Shown piece after piece: positions 41,901-57,200 of a DNA stretch of 64,000 nt (position 1 is the first letter of the stretch; the number at the start of each line of letters is the position of its first letter). Under the pieces are notes generated by a model that saw only the letters and a list, made by a program, of their open reading frames with translations, had not been told where the DNA came from and did not search any database. Location of the stretch: NCBI RefSeq assembly GCF_050947335.1, contig NW_027473351.1:744001-808000 (forward strand). Reading direction: 5' to 3'. The DNA comes from Megachile rotundata (Eukaryota; Arthropoda; Insecta; Hymenoptera; Megachilidae). Position numbers and translations under genes: made by a program.

Positions 41901-44900
41901 ATTGTATGATTGTTTTTGTGTGATTGTGATTGTATAGTAGTAATTGTAGAATTGTCATCGTATGATTGTGATTGTATGATTGTTTTTGTATGATTGTGAT
42001 TGTATAGTAGTAATTGTATGATTGTCTTCGTATGATTGTGGTTGTATGATTGTGATTGTATCATTGTTTTTGTATGATTTTGATTGTATGATTGCGATTG
42101 TGTGATTGTGATTGTATGATTGGGATGGTATGATTGTGATTGTATGATTGTGATTGTATGATTGTTTTTGTATGATTGTGATTGTATAGTAGTAATTGTA
42201 TGATTGTCATCGTATGGTTGTGATTGTATGATTGCTTTTGTATGATTGTGATTGTATAGTAGTAATTGTATGATTGTCTTCGTATGATTGTGATCGTATG
42301 ATTGTGATTGTATGATTGTGATTGTATGATTGTGATTGTATGATTGTGATTGTATCATTGTTTTTGTATGATTTTGATTGTATGATTGCGATTGTGTGAT
42401 TGTGATTGTATGATTGGGATGGTATGATTGTGATTGTATGATTGTGATTGTATGATTGTGATTGCATGATTGTGATTGTATGATTGTGATTGTATGATTG
42501 TGATTGTATGATTGTGATTGCATGATTGTGATTGAATGATTGTGATTGTATGATTGTGATTGTACGATTGTGATTGTATGATTGCGATAGTATGATTGTG
42601 ATTGTATGATTGTGTTTGTATGATTGTGATTGTATGATTGTGATTGTATGATTGTGATTGTATGATTGCGATTGTATGATTGAGATTGTATGATTGTGAT
42701 TGTATTATTGTGATTGTATGATTGTGATTCTTTGATTGTGATTGTATGATTGTGAATGCATGATTGTGATTGAATGATTGTGATTGTATGATTGTGATTG
42801 TACGATTGTGATTGTATGATTGCGATAGTATGATTGTGATTGTATGATTGTGTTTGTATGATTGTGATTGTATGTTTGTGATTGTATGATTGTGATTGTA
42901 TGATTGCGATTGTATGATTGAGATTGTATGATTGTGATTGTATTATTGTGATTGTATGATTGTGATTCTTTGATTGTGATTGTATGATTGTGAATGTATG
43001 ATTGTGATTGTATGATTGTGATTGTATGATTGTGATTGTATGATTGTTTTTGTATGATTGTGATTGTATAGTAGTAATTGTATGATTGTCATCGTATGAT
43101 TGTGATTGTATGATTGCTTTTCTATGATTGTGATTGTATAGTAGTAATTGTATGATTGTCATCGTATGATTGTGTTTGTATGATTGTTTTTGTATGATTG
43201 TGATTGTATAGTAGTAATTGTATGATTGTCTTCGTATGATTGTGATCGTATGATTGTGATTGTATGATTGTGATTGCATGATTGTGATTGTATCATTGTT
43301 TTTGTATGATTGTGATTGTATGATTGCGATTGTGTGATTGTGATTGTATGATTGTGATTGTATGATTGTGGTTGTATGATTGAGATTGTATGACTGTGAT
43401 TGTATTATTGTGATTGTATGATTGTGATTGTATGATTGTGATTGTATGATTGTGAATGTATGATTGTGATTGTATGATTGTGATTGTATGACTGTGATTG
43501 TATGATTGTTTTTGTATGATTGTGATTGTATAGTAGTAATTGTATGATTGTCTTCGTATGATTGTGATCGTATGATTGTGATTGTATGATTGTGATTGTA
43601 TGATTGTGATTGCATGATTGTGATTGTATGATTGTGATTGTATGATTGTGATTGCATGATTGTGATTGCATGATTGGGATTGAATGATTGTGATTGTATG
43701 ATTGTGATTGTATGATTGTGATTGCATGATTGTGATTGTATGATTGTGATTGTATGATTGTGATTGCATGATTGTGATTGTATGATTGTGATTGTATGAT
43801 TGTGATTGTATGATTGTGATTGCATGATTGTGATTGAATGATTGTGATTGTATCATTGTTTTTGTATGATTTTGATTGTATGATTGCGATTGTGTGATTG
43901 TGATTGTATGATTGGGATGGTATGATTGTGATTGTATGATTGTGAGTGTATGATTGTGAGTGTATGATTGTGATTGCATGATTGTGATTGTATGATTGTG
44001 ATTGTATGATTGTGATTGTATGATTGTGATTGCATGATTGTGATTGAATGATTGTGATTGTATGATTGTGATTGTACGATTGTGATTGTATGATTGCGAT
44101 AGTATGATTGTGATTGTATGATTGTGTTTGTATGATTGTGATTGTATGATTGTGATTGTATGATTGTGATTGTATGATTGCGATTGTATGATTGAGATTG
44201 TATGATTGTGATTGTATTATTGTGATTGTATGATTGTGATTCTTTGATTGTGATTGTATGATTGTGAATGCATGATTGTGATTGAATGATTGTGATTGTA
44301 TGATTGTGATTGTACGATTGTGATTGTATGATTGCGATAGTATGATTGTGATTGTATGATTGTGTTTGTATGATTGTGATTGTATGTTTGTGATTGTATG
44401 ATTGTGATTGTATGATTGCGATTGTATGATTGAGATTGTATGATTGTGATTGTATTATTGTGATTGTATGATTGTGATTCTTTGATTGTGATTGTATGAT
44501 TGTGAATGTATGATTGTGATTGTATGATTGTGATTGTATGATTGTGATTGCATGATTGTTTTTGTATGATTGTGATTGTATAGTAGTAATTGTATGATTG
44601 TCATCGTATGATTGTGATTGTATGATTGCTTTTCTATGATTGTGATTGTATAGTAGTAATTGTATGATTGTCATCGTATGATTGTGTTTGTATGATTGTT
44701 TTTGTATGATTGTGATTGTATAGTAGTAATTGTATGATTGTCTTCGTATGATTGTGATCGTATGATTGTGATTGTATGATTGTGATTGCATGATTGTGAT
44801 TGTATCATTGTTTTTGTATGATTGTGATTGTATGATTGCGATTGTGTGATTGTGATTGTATGATTGTGATTGTATGATTGTGGTTGTATGATTGAGATTG

Positions 44901-46344
44901 TATGACTGTGATTGTATTATTGTGATTGTATGATTGTGATTGTATGATTGTGATTGTATGATTGTGAATGTATGATTGTGATTGTATGATTGTGATTGTA
45001 TGACTGTGATTGTATGATTGTTTTTGTATGATTGTGATTGTATAGTAGTAATTGTATGATTGTCTTCGTATGATTGTGATCGTATGATTGTGATTGTATG
45101 ATTGTGATTGTATGATTGTGATTGCATGATTGTGATTGTATGATTGTGATTGTATGATTGTGATTGCATGATTGTGATTGCATGATTGTGATTGAATGAT
45201 TGTGATTGTATGATTGTGATTGTATGATTGTGATTGCATGATTGTGATTGTATGATTGTGATTGTATGATTGTGATTGCATGATTGTGATTGTATGATTG
45301 TGATTGTATGATTGTGATTGTATGATTGTGATTGCATGATTGTGATTGAATGATTGTGATTGTATGATTGTGATTGTATGATTGTGAATGTATGATTGTG
45401 ATTGTATGATTGTGATTGTATGATTGTGATTGTATGATTGTTTTTGTATGATTGTGATTGTATAGTAGTAATTGTATGATTGTCATCGTATGATTGTGAT
45501 TGTATGATTGTTTTCGTATGATTGTGATTGTATAGTAGTAATTGTATGATTGTCTTCATATGATTGTGATTGTATAGTAGTAATTGTATGATTGTCTTCG
45601 TATGATTGTGATCGTATTATTGTGATTGTATGATTGTGATTGTATGATTGTGATTGTATGATTTGAATTGTATGATTGCGATTGTATCATTGTTTGTGTA
45701 TGATTGTGATTGTATGATTGTGATTGTGTGATTGTGATTGTATGATTGTGATTGCATGGTTGTGATTGAATGATTGTGACTGTATGATTGTGATTGTACG
45801 ATTGTGATTGTACGATTGTGATTGTATGATTGTGATTGTATGATTGTGATTGTATGATTGTGATTGTATGATTGTGATTGTATGATTGTGATTGTATGAT
45901 TGTGATTGTATGGTTGTGATTGTATGATTGTGATTGTATGATTGTGATTGTATGATTGTGATTGTATGATTGAGATTGTATGATTGTGATTGTATTATTG
46001 TGATTGTATGATTGTGAATGTATGATTGTGATTGTTTGATTGTGATTGGATGACTGTGATTGTATGATTGTTTTTGTATGATTGTGATTGTATAGTAGTA
46101 ATTGTATGATTGTCTTCGTATGATTGTGATCGTATGATTGTGATTGTATGATTGTGATTGCATGATTGTGATTGTATGATTGTGATTGTATGATTGTGAT
46201 TGTATGATTGTGATTGCATGATTGTGATTGAATGATTGTGATTGTATGATTGTGATTGTATGATTGTGATTGTGTGATTGTGATTGTATGATTGTGATTG
46301 TATGATTGTGATTGTATGATTGTGATTGTATGATTGTGATTGTA
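38939..46344. repeat. HOR-C interval 2 (7,406 bp, 529 units)
   Basis: This begins like interval 1 and then extends by several kilobases. Its first 2.7 kb match interval 3 at an offset of 7,406-7,448 bp. Interval 3 has about 644 bp more between the 41.65-kb and 41.79-kb points than this copy does. The stretch from about 42.47 to 45.3 kb matches 54.9-57.7 kb at an offset of 12,418 bp (887 units) and is itself a 1,512-bp tandem duplication. The last 0.9 kb repeats the end of interval 1 at an offset of 7,406 bp. Confidence 0.75.
42467..45490. repeat. 1,512-bp tandem duplication inside HOR-C interval 2
   Basis: Two successive 108-unit blocks carry the same variant order. The clearest landmark is TGATTGTGAATGCA at 42,747 and again at 44,259, 1,512 bp apart; further landmarks near 43.3 and 44.8 kb have the same spacing. 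Interval 3 has the landmark only once (50,237), whereas the right-hand region has it twice (55,165 and 56,677). Edges are approximate. Confidence 0.75.
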
Positions 46345-49300
46345 AGATGGCGCGTGTATGATTGAGATTGTATGATTGTGATTGCATGATTGTGTTTGTA
46401 TGATTGTGATTCTATGATTGTGATTTTATGATTGTGCCTGTATGATTGTGATGGTATGATTGTGATTGTATGATTGTGATTGTATGATTGTGATTGTATG
46501 ATTGTGATTGTATCATTGTTTTTGTATGATTGTGCTTGTATGATTGCGATTGTGTGATTGTCATTGTATGATTGTGATTGTAAGATTGTGATTGTATGAT
46601 TGGGATGGTATGATTGTGATTGAATGATTGTGATTGTATGATTGTGATTGTATGATTGTGATTGTACGATTGTGATTGTATGATTGCGATAGTATGATTG
46701 TGATTGTATGATTGTGATTGTATGATTGTGATTGTATGATTGTGATTTTATGATTGTGATTGTATGATTGAGATTGTATGATTGTGATTGTATTATTGTG
46801 ATTGTATGATTGTGATTGTATGATTGTGATTGTATGATTGTGATTGTATGATTGTGAATGTATGATTGTGATTGTATGATTGTGATTGTATGATTGTGAT
46901 TGTATGATTGTTTTTGTATGATTGTGATTGTATAGTAGTAATTGTATGATTGTCATCGTATGATTGTGATTGTATGATTGTTTTCGTATGATTGTGATTG
47001 TATAGTAGTAATTGTATGATTGTCTTCATATGATTGTGATTGTATAGTAGTAATTGTATGATTGTCTTCGTATGATTGTGATCGTATTATTGTGATTGTA
47101 TGATTGTGATTGTATGATTTGAATTGTATGATTGCGATTGTATCATTGTTTGTGTATGATTGTGATTGTATGATTGTGATTGTGTGATTGTGATTGTATG
47201 ATTGTGATAGCATGGTTGTGATTGAATGATTGTGACTGTATGATTGTGATTGTACGATTGTGATTGTACGATTGTGATTGTATGATTGTGATTGTATGAT
47301 TGTGATTGTATGATTGTGATTGTATGATTGTGATTGTATGATTGTGATTGTATGATTGTGATTGTATGGTTGTGATTGTATGATTGTGATTGTATGATTG
47401 TGATTGTATGATTGTGATTGTATGATTGAGATTGTATGATTGTGATTGTATTATTGTGATTGTATGATTGTGAATGTATGATTGTGATTGTTTGATTGTG
47501 ATTGGATGACTGTGATTGTATGATTGTTTTTGTATGATTGTGATTGTATAGTAGTAATTGTATGATTGTCTTCGTATGATTGTGATCGTATGATTGTGAT
47601 TGTATGATTGTGATTGTATGATTGTGATTGCATGATTGTGATTGTATGATTGTGATTGTATGATTGTGATTGCATGATTGTGATTGTATGATTGTGATTG
47701 TATGATTGTGATTGCATGATTGTGATTGTATGATTGTGATTGTATGATTGTGATTGTATGATTGTGATTGCATGATTGTGATTGAATGATTGTGATTGTA
47801 TGATTGTGATTGTATGATTGTGAATGTATGATTGTGATTGTATGATTGTGATTGTATGATTGTGATTGTATGATTGTTTTTGTATGATTGTGATTGTATA
47901 GTAGTAATTGTAGGATTGTCATCGTATGATTGTGATTGTATGATTGTTTTTGTATGATTGTGATTGTATAGTAGTAATTGTATGATTGTCTTCGTATGAT
48001 TGTGGTTGTATGATTGTGATTGTATCATTACGATAGTATGATTGTGATTGTATGATTGTGATTGTATGATTGTGATTGTATGATTGTGATTGTATGATTG
48101 TGATTGTATGATTGTGATTGTATGATTGTGATAGTGTGATTGGGATTGTGTGATTGTGATTGCATGATTGTGATTGTATGACTGTGATTGTATGATTGTT
48201 TTTGTATGATTGTGATTGTATAGTAGTAACTGTATGATTGTCTTCGTATGATTGTGATCGTATGATTGTGATTGTATGACTGTGATTGTATGATTGTTTT
48301 TGTATGATTGTGATGGTATAGTAGTAATTGTATGATTGTCTTCGTATGATTGTGATCGTATGATTGTGATTGTATGATTGTGATTGTATGATTGTGATTG
48401 TATGATTGTGATTGTATCATTGTCTTTGTATGATTTTGATTGTATGATTGCGATTGTGTGATTGTGATTGTATGATTGGGATGGTATGATTGTGATTGTA
48501 TGATTGTGATTGTATGATTGTGATTGCATGTTTGTGATTGTATGATTGTGATTGTATGATTGTGATTGTATGATTGTGATTGCATGATTGTGATTGAATG
48601 ATTGTGATTGTATGATTGTGATTGTACGATTGTGATTGTATGATTGCGATAGTATGATTGTGATTGTATGATTGTGTTTGTATGATTGTGATAGTATGAT
48701 TGTGATTGTATGATTGTGATTGTATGATTGCGATTGTATGATTGAGATTGTATGATTGTGATTGTATTATTGTGATTGTATGATTGTGATTCTTTGATTA
48801 TGATTGTATGATTGTGAATGTATGATTGTGATTGTATGATTGTGATTGTATGATTGTTTTTGTATGATTGTGATTGTATAGTAGTAATTGTATGATTGTC
48901 ATCGTATGATTGTGATTGTATGATTGCTTTTCTATGATTGTGATTGTATAGTAGTAATTGTATGATTGTCATCGTATGATTGTGTTTGTATGATTGTTTT
49001 TGTATGATTGTGATTGTATAGTAGTAATTGTATGATTGTCTTCGTATGATTGTGATCGTATGATTGTGATTGTATGATTGTGATTGCATGATTGCGATTG
49101 TGTGATTGTGATTGTATGATTGTGATTGTATGATTGTGGTTGTATGATTGAGATTGTATGACTGTGATTGTATTATTGTGATTGTATGATTGTGATTGTA
49201 TGATTGTGATTGTATGATTGTGAATGTATGATTGTGATTGTATGATTGTGATTGTATGACTGTGATTGTATGATTGTTTTTGTATGATTGTGATTGTATA

Positions 49301-51272
49301 GTAGTAATTGTATGATTGTCTTCGTATGATTGTGATCGTATGATTGTGATTGTATGATTGTGATTGTATGATTGTGATTGCATGATTGTGATTGTATGAT
49401 TGTGATTGTATGATTGTGATTGCATGATTGTGATTGCATGATTGTGATTGAATGATTGTGATTGTATGATTGTGATTGTATGATTGTGATTGTATGATTG
49501 TGATTGTATGATTGTGATTGCATGATTGTGATTGTATGATTGTGATTGTATGATTGTGATTGTATGATTGTGTTTGCATGATTGTGATTGAATGATTGTG
49601 ATTGTATGATTGTGATTGTATGATTGTGAATGTATGATTGTGATTGTATGATTGTGATTGTATGATTGTGATTGTATGATTGTTTTTGTATGATTGTGAT
49701 TGTATAGTAGTAATTGTATGATTGTCATCGTATGATTGTGATTGTATGATTGCTTTTGTATGATTGTGATTGTATAGTAGTAATTGTATGATTGTCTTCG
49801 TATGATTGTGATCGTATGATTGTGATTGTATGATTGTGATTGTATGATTGTGATTGTATGATTGTGATTGTATCATTGTGATTGTTTGATTGTGATCATA
49901 TGATTGTGATTGTATGATTGTGATTGTATGATTGTGAATGTATGATTGTGATTGTATGATTGTGATTGTTTGATTGTGATTGTATGATTGTGATTGTATG
50001 ATTGTGATTGCATGATTGTGATTGAATGATTGTGATTGTATGATTGTGATTGTACGATTGTGATTGTATGATTGCGATAGTATGATTGTGATTGTATGAT
50101 TGTGTTTGTATGATTGTGATTGTATGATTGTGATTGTATGATTGTGATTGTATGATTGCGATTGTATGATTGAGATTGTATGATTGTGATTGTATTATTG
50201 TGATTGTATGATTGTGATTCTTTGATTGTGATTGTATGATTGTGAATGCATGATTGTGATTGAATGATTGTGATTGTATGATTGTGATTGTACGATTGTG
50301 ATTGTATGATTGCGATAGTATGATTGTGATTGTATGATTGTGTTTGTATGATTGTGATTGTATGTTTGTGATTGTATGATTGTGATTGTATGATTGCGAT
50401 TGTATGATTGAGATTGTATGATTGTGATTGTATTATTGTGATTGTATGATTGTGATTCTTTGATTGTGATTGTATGATTGTGAATGTATGATTGTGATTG
50501 TATGATTGTGATTGTATGATTGTGATTGTATGATTGTTTTTGTATGATTGTGATTGTATAGTAGTAATTGTATGATTGTCATCGTATGATTGTGATTGTA
50601 TGATTGCTTTTCTATGATTGTGATTGTATAGTAGTAATTGTATGATTGTCATCGTATGATTGTGTTTGTATGATTGTTTTTGTATGATTGTGATTGTATA
50701 GTAGTAATTGTATGATTGTCTTCGTATGATTGTGATCGTATGATTGTGATTGTATGATTGTGATTGCATGATTGTGATTGTATCATTGTTTTTGTATGAT
50801 TGTGATTGTATGATTGCGATTGTGTGATTGTGATTGTATGATTGTGATTGTATGATTGTGGTTGTATGATTGAGATTGTATGACTGTGATTGTATTATTG
50901 TGATTGTATGATTGTGATTGTATGATTGTGATTGTATGATTGTGAATGTATGATTGTGATTGTATGATTGTGATTGTATGACTGTGATTGTATGATTGTT
51001 TTTGTATGATTGTGATTGTATAGTAGTAATTGTATGATTGTCTTCGTATGATTGTGATCGTATGATTGTGATTGTATGATTGTGATTGCATGATTGTGAT
51101 TGTATGATTGTGATTGTATGATTGTGATTGTATGATTGTGATTGCATGATTGTGATTGAATGATTGTGATTGTATGATTGTGATTGTATGATTGTGATTG
51201 TGTGATTGTGATTGTATGATTGTGATTGTATGATTGTGATTGTATGATTGTGATTGTATGATTGTGATTGTA
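46345..51272. repeat. HOR-C interval 3 (4,928 bp, 352 units)
   Basis: This is the first member of a 4,928-bp tandem pair. From roughly 46.06 to 51.0 kb it matches the next 4,928 bp nearly base for base. The - strand translation of 48,028-49,728 (566 residues) appears identical to that of 52,956-54,656, including rare variants such as TGATTGTCTTTGTA-like and GATAGCA units. It contains one copy of the 1,512-bp block. Confidence 0.85.
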
Positions 51273-54200
51273 AGATGGCGCGTGTATGATTGAGATTGTA
51301 TGATTGTGATTGCATGATTGTGTTTGTATGATTGTGATTCTATGATTGTGATTTTATGATTGTGCCTGTATGATTGTGATGGTATGATTGTGATTGTATG
51401 ATTGTGATTGTATGATTGTGATTGTATGATTGTGATTGTATCATTGTTTTTGTATGATTGTGCTTGTATGATTGCGATTGTGTGATTGTCATTGTATGAT
51501 TGTGATTGTAAGATTGTGATTGTATGATTGGGATGGTATGATTGTGATTGAATGATTGTGATTGTATGATTGTGATTGTATGATTGTGATTGTACGATTG
51601 TGATTGTATGATTGCGATAGTATGATTGTGATTGTATGATTGTGATTGTATGATTGTGATTGTATGATTGTGATTTTATGATTGTGATTGTATGATTGAG
51701 ATTGTATGATTGTGATTGTATTATTGTGATTGTATGATTGTGATTGTATGATTGTGATTGTATGATTGTGATTGTATGATTGTGAATGTATGATTGTGAT
51801 TGTATGATTGTGATTGTATGATTGTGATTGTATGATTGTTTTTGTATGATTGTGATTGTATAGTAGTAATTGTATGATTGTCATCGTATGATTGTGATTG
51901 TATGATTGTTTTCGTATGATTGTGATTGTATAGTAGTAATTGTATGATTGTCTTCATATGATTGTGATTGTATAGTAGTAATTGTATGATTGTCTTCGTA
52001 TGATTGTGATCGTATTATTGTGATTGTATGATTGTGATTGTATGATTTGAATTGTATGATTGCGATTGTATCATTGTTTGTGTATGATTGTGATTGTATG
52101 ATTGTGATTGTGTGATTGTGATTGTATGATTGTGATAGCATGGTTGTGATTGAATGATTGTGACTGTATGATTGTGATTGTACGATTGTGATTGTACGAT
52201 TGTGATTGTATGATTGTGATTGTATGATTGTGATTGTATGATTGTGATTGTATGATTGTGATTGTATGATTGTGATTGTATGATTGTGATTGTATGGTTG
52301 TGATTGTATGATTGTGATTGTATGATTGTGATTGTATGATTGTGATTGTATGATTGAGATTGTATGATTGTGATTGTATTATTGTGATTGTATGATTGTG
52401 AATGTATGATTGTGATTGTTTGATTGTGATTGGATGACTGTGATTGTATGATTGTTTTTGTATGATTGTGATTGTATAGTAGTAATTGTATGATTGTCTT
52501 CGTATGATTGTGATCGTATGATTGTGATTGTATGATTGTGATTGTATGATTGTGATTGCATGATTGTGATTGTATGATTGTGATTGTATGATTGTGATTG
52601 CATGATTGTGATTGTATGATTGTGATTGTATGATTGTGATTGCATGATTGTGATTGTATGATTGTGATTGTATGATTGTGATTGTATGATTGTGATTGCA
52701 TGATTGTGATTGAATGATTGTGATTGTATGATTGTGATTGTATGATTGTGAATGTATGATTGTGATTGTATGATTGTGATTGTATGATTGTGATTGTATG
52801 ATTGTTTTTGTATGATTGTGATTGTATAGTAGTAATTGTAGGATTGTCATCGTATGATTGTGATTGTATGATTGTTTTTGTATGATTGTGATTGTATAGT
52901 AGTAATTGTATGATTGTCTTCGTATGATTGTGGTTGTATGATTGTGATTGTATCATTACGATAGTATGATTGTGATTGTATGATTGTGATTGTATGATTG
53001 TGATTGTATGATTGTGATTGTATGATTGTGATTGTATGATTGTGATTGTATGATTGTGATAGTGTGATTGGGATTGTGTGATTGTGATTGCATGATTGTG
53101 ATTGTATGACTGTGATTGTATGATTGTTTTTGTATGATTGTGATTGTATAGTAGTAACTGTATGATTGTCTTCGTATGATTGTGATCGTATGATTGTGAT
53201 TGTATGACTGTGATTGTATGATTGTTTTTGTATGATTGTGATGGTATAGTAGTAATTGTATGATTGTCTTCGTATGATTGTGATCGTATGATTGTGATTG
53301 TATGATTGTGATTGTATGATTGTGATTGTATGATTGTGATTGTATCATTGTCTTTGTATGATTTTGATTGTATGATTGCGATTGTGTGATTGTGATTGTA
53401 TGATTGGGATGGTATGATTGTGATTGTATGATTGTGATTGTATGATTGTGATTGCATGTTTGTGATTGTATGATTGTGATTGTATGATTGTGATTGTATG
53501 ATTGTGATTGCATGATTGTGATTGAATGATTGTGATTGTATGATTGTGATTGTACGATTGTGATTGTATGATTGCGATAGTATGATTGTGATTGTATGAT
53601 TGTGTTTGTATGATTGTGATAGTATGATTGTGATTGTATGATTGTGATTGTATGATTGCGATTGTATGATTGAGATTGTATGATTGTGATTGTATTATTG
53701 TGATTGTATGATTGTGATTCTTTGATTATGATTGTATGATTGTGAATGTATGATTGTGATTGTATGATTGTGATTGTATGATTGTTTTTGTATGATTGTG
53801 ATTGTATAGTAGTAATTGTATGATTGTCATCGTATGATTGTGATTGTATGATTGCTTTTCTATGATTGTGATTGTATAGTAGTAATTGTATGATTGTCAT
53901 CGTATGATTGTGTTTGTATGATTGTTTTTGTATGATTGTGATTGTATAGTAGTAATTGTATGATTGTCTTCGTATGATTGTGATCGTATGATTGTGATTG
54001 TATGATTGTGATTGCATGATTGCGATTGTGTGATTGTGATTGTATGATTGTGATTGTATGATTGTGGTTGTATGATTGAGATTGTATGACTGTGATTGTA
54101 TTATTGTGATTGTATGATTGTGATTGTATGATTGTGATTGTATGATTGTGAATGTATGATTGTGATTGTATGATTGTGATTGTATGACTGTGATTGTATG

Positions 54201-57200
54201 ATTGTTTTTGTATGATTGTGATTGTATAGTAGTAATTGTATGATTGTCTTCGTATGATTGTGATCGTATGATTGTGATTGTATGATTGTGATTGTATGAT
54301 TGTGATTGCATGATTGTGATTGTATGATTGTGATTGTATGATTGTGATTGCATGATTGTGATTGCATGATTGTGATTGAATGATTGTGATTGTATGATTG
54401 TGATTGTATGATTGTGATTGTATGATTGTGATTGTATGATTGTGATTGCATGATTGTGATTGTATGATTGTGATTGTATGATTGTGATTGTATGATTGTG
54501 TTTGCATGATTGTGATTGAATGATTGTGATTGTATGATTGTGATTGTATGATTGTGAATGTATGATTGTGATTGTATGATTGTGATTGTATGATTGTGAT
54601 TGTATGATTGTTTTTGTATGATTGTGATTGTATAGTAGTAATTGTATGATTGTCATCGTATGATTGTGATTGTATGATTGCTTTTGTATGATTGTGATTG
54701 TATAGTAGTAATTGTATGATTGTCTTCGTATGATTGTGATCGTATGATTGTGATTGTATGATTGTGATTGTATGATTGTGATTGTATGATTGTGATTGTA
54801 TCATTGTGATTGTTTGATTGTGATCATATGATTGTGATTGTATGATTGTGATTGTATGATTGTGAATGTATGATTGTGATTGTATGATTGTGATTGTTTG
54901 ATTGTGATTGTATGATTGTGATTGTATGATTGTGATTGCATGATTGTGATTGAATGATTGTGATTGTATGATTGTGATTGTACGATTGTGATTGTATGAT
55001 TGCGATAGTATGATTGTGATTGTATGATTGTGTTTGTATGATTGTGATTGTATGATTGTGATTGTATGATTGTGATTGTATGATTGCGATTGTATGATTG
55101 AGATTGTATGATTGTGATTGTATTATTGTGATTGTATGATTGTGATTCTTTGATTGTGATTGTATGATTGTGAATGCATGATTGTGATTGAATGATTGTG
55201 ATTGTATGATTGTGATTGTACGATTGTGATTGTATGATTGCGATAGTATGATTGTGATTGTATGATTGTGTTTGTATGATTGTGATTGTATGTTTGTGAT
55301 TGTATGATTGTGATTGTATGATTGCGATTGTATGATTGAGATTGTATGATTGTGATTGTATTATTGTGATTGTATGATTGTGATTCTTTGATTGTGATTG
55401 TATGATTGTGAATGTATGATTGTGATTGTATGATTGTGATTGTATGATTGTGATTGTATGATTGTTTTTGTATGATTGTGATTGTATAGTAGTAATTGTA
55501 TGATTGTCATCGTATGATTGTGATTGTATGATTGCTTTTCTATGATTGTGATTGTATAGTAGTAATTGTATGATTGTCATCGTATGATTGTGTTTGTATG
55601 ATTGTTTTTGTATGATTGTGATTGTATAGTAGTAATTGTATGATTGTCTTCGTATGATTGTGATCGTATGATTGTGATTGTATGATTGTGATTGCATGAT
55701 TGTGATTGTATCATTGTTTTTGTATGATTGTGATTGTATGATTGCGATTGTGTGATTGTGATTGTATGATTGTGATTGTATGATTGTGGTTGTATGATTG
55801 AGATTGTATGACTGTGATTGTATTATTGTGATTGTATGATTGTGATTGTATGATTGTGATTGTATGATTGTGAATGTATGATTGTGATTGTATGATTGTG
55901 ATTGTATGACTGTGATTGTATGATTGTTTTTGTATGATTGTGATTGTATAGTAGTAATTGTATGATTGTCTTCGTATGATTGTGATCGTATGATTGTGAT
56001 TGTATGATTGTGATTGTATGATTGTGATTGCATGATTGTGATTGTATGATTGTGATTGTATGATTGTGATTGCATGATTGTGATTGCATGATTGGGATTG
56101 AATGATTGTGATTGTATGATTGTGATTGTATGATTGTGATTGCATGATTGTGATTGTATGATTGTGATTGTATGATTGTGATTGCATGATTGTGATTGTA
56201 TGATTGTGATTGTATGATTGTGATTGTATGATTGTGATTGCATGATTGTGATTGAATGATTGTGATTGTATCATTGTTTTTGTATGATTTTGATTGTATG
56301 ATTGCGATTGTGTGATTGTGATTGTATGATTGGGATGGTATGATTGTGATTGTATGATTGTGAGTGTATGATTGTGAGTGTATGATTGTGATTGCATGAT
56401 TGTGATTGTATGATTGTGATTGTATGATTGTGATTGTATGATTGTGATTGCATGATTGTGATTGAATGATTGTGATTGTATGATTGTGATTGTACGATTG
56501 TGATTGTATGATTGCGATAGTATGATTGTGATTGTATGATTGTGTTTGTATGATTGTGATTGTATGATTGTGATTGTATGATTGTGATTGTATGATTGCG
56601 ATTGTATGATTGAGATTGTATGATTGTGATTGTATTATTGTGATTGTATGATTGTGATTCTTTGATTGTGATTGTATGATTGTGAATGCATGATTGTGAT
56701 TGAATGATTGTGATTGTATGATTGTGATTGTACGATTGTGATTGTATGATTGCGATAGTATGATTGTGATTGTATGATTGTGTTTGTATGATTGTGATTG
56801 TATGTTTGTGATTGTATGATTGTGATTGTATGATTGCGATTGTATGATTGAGATTGTATGATTGTGATTGTATTATTGTGATTGTATGATTGTGATTCTT
56901 TGATTGTGATTGTATGATTGTGAATGTATGATTGTGATTGTATGATTGTGATTGTATGATTGTGATTGTATGATTGTTTTTGTATGATTGTGATTGTATA
57001 GTAGTAATTGTATGATTGTCATCGTATGATTGTGATTGTATGATTGCTTTTCTATGATTGTGATTGTATAGTAGTAATTGTATGATTGTCATCGTATGAT
57101 TGTGTTTGTATGATTGTTTTTGTATGATTGTGATTGTATAGTAGTAATTGTATGATTGTCTTCGTATGATTGTGATCGTATGATTGTGATTGTATGATTG

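Noticed and set aside
41795..43825. 676-codon open frame on the - strand, and others such as 663 codons at 13,129-15,120 and 23,895-25,886
   Set aside because: The - strand unit lacks stop codons in all frames, so long frames are expected by composition. Overlapping frames give the same 14-residue peptide, starts come from chance units ending in GCA or from TCATTG units, and lengths change with each copy. No domain, codon bias or regulatory context supports a gene.
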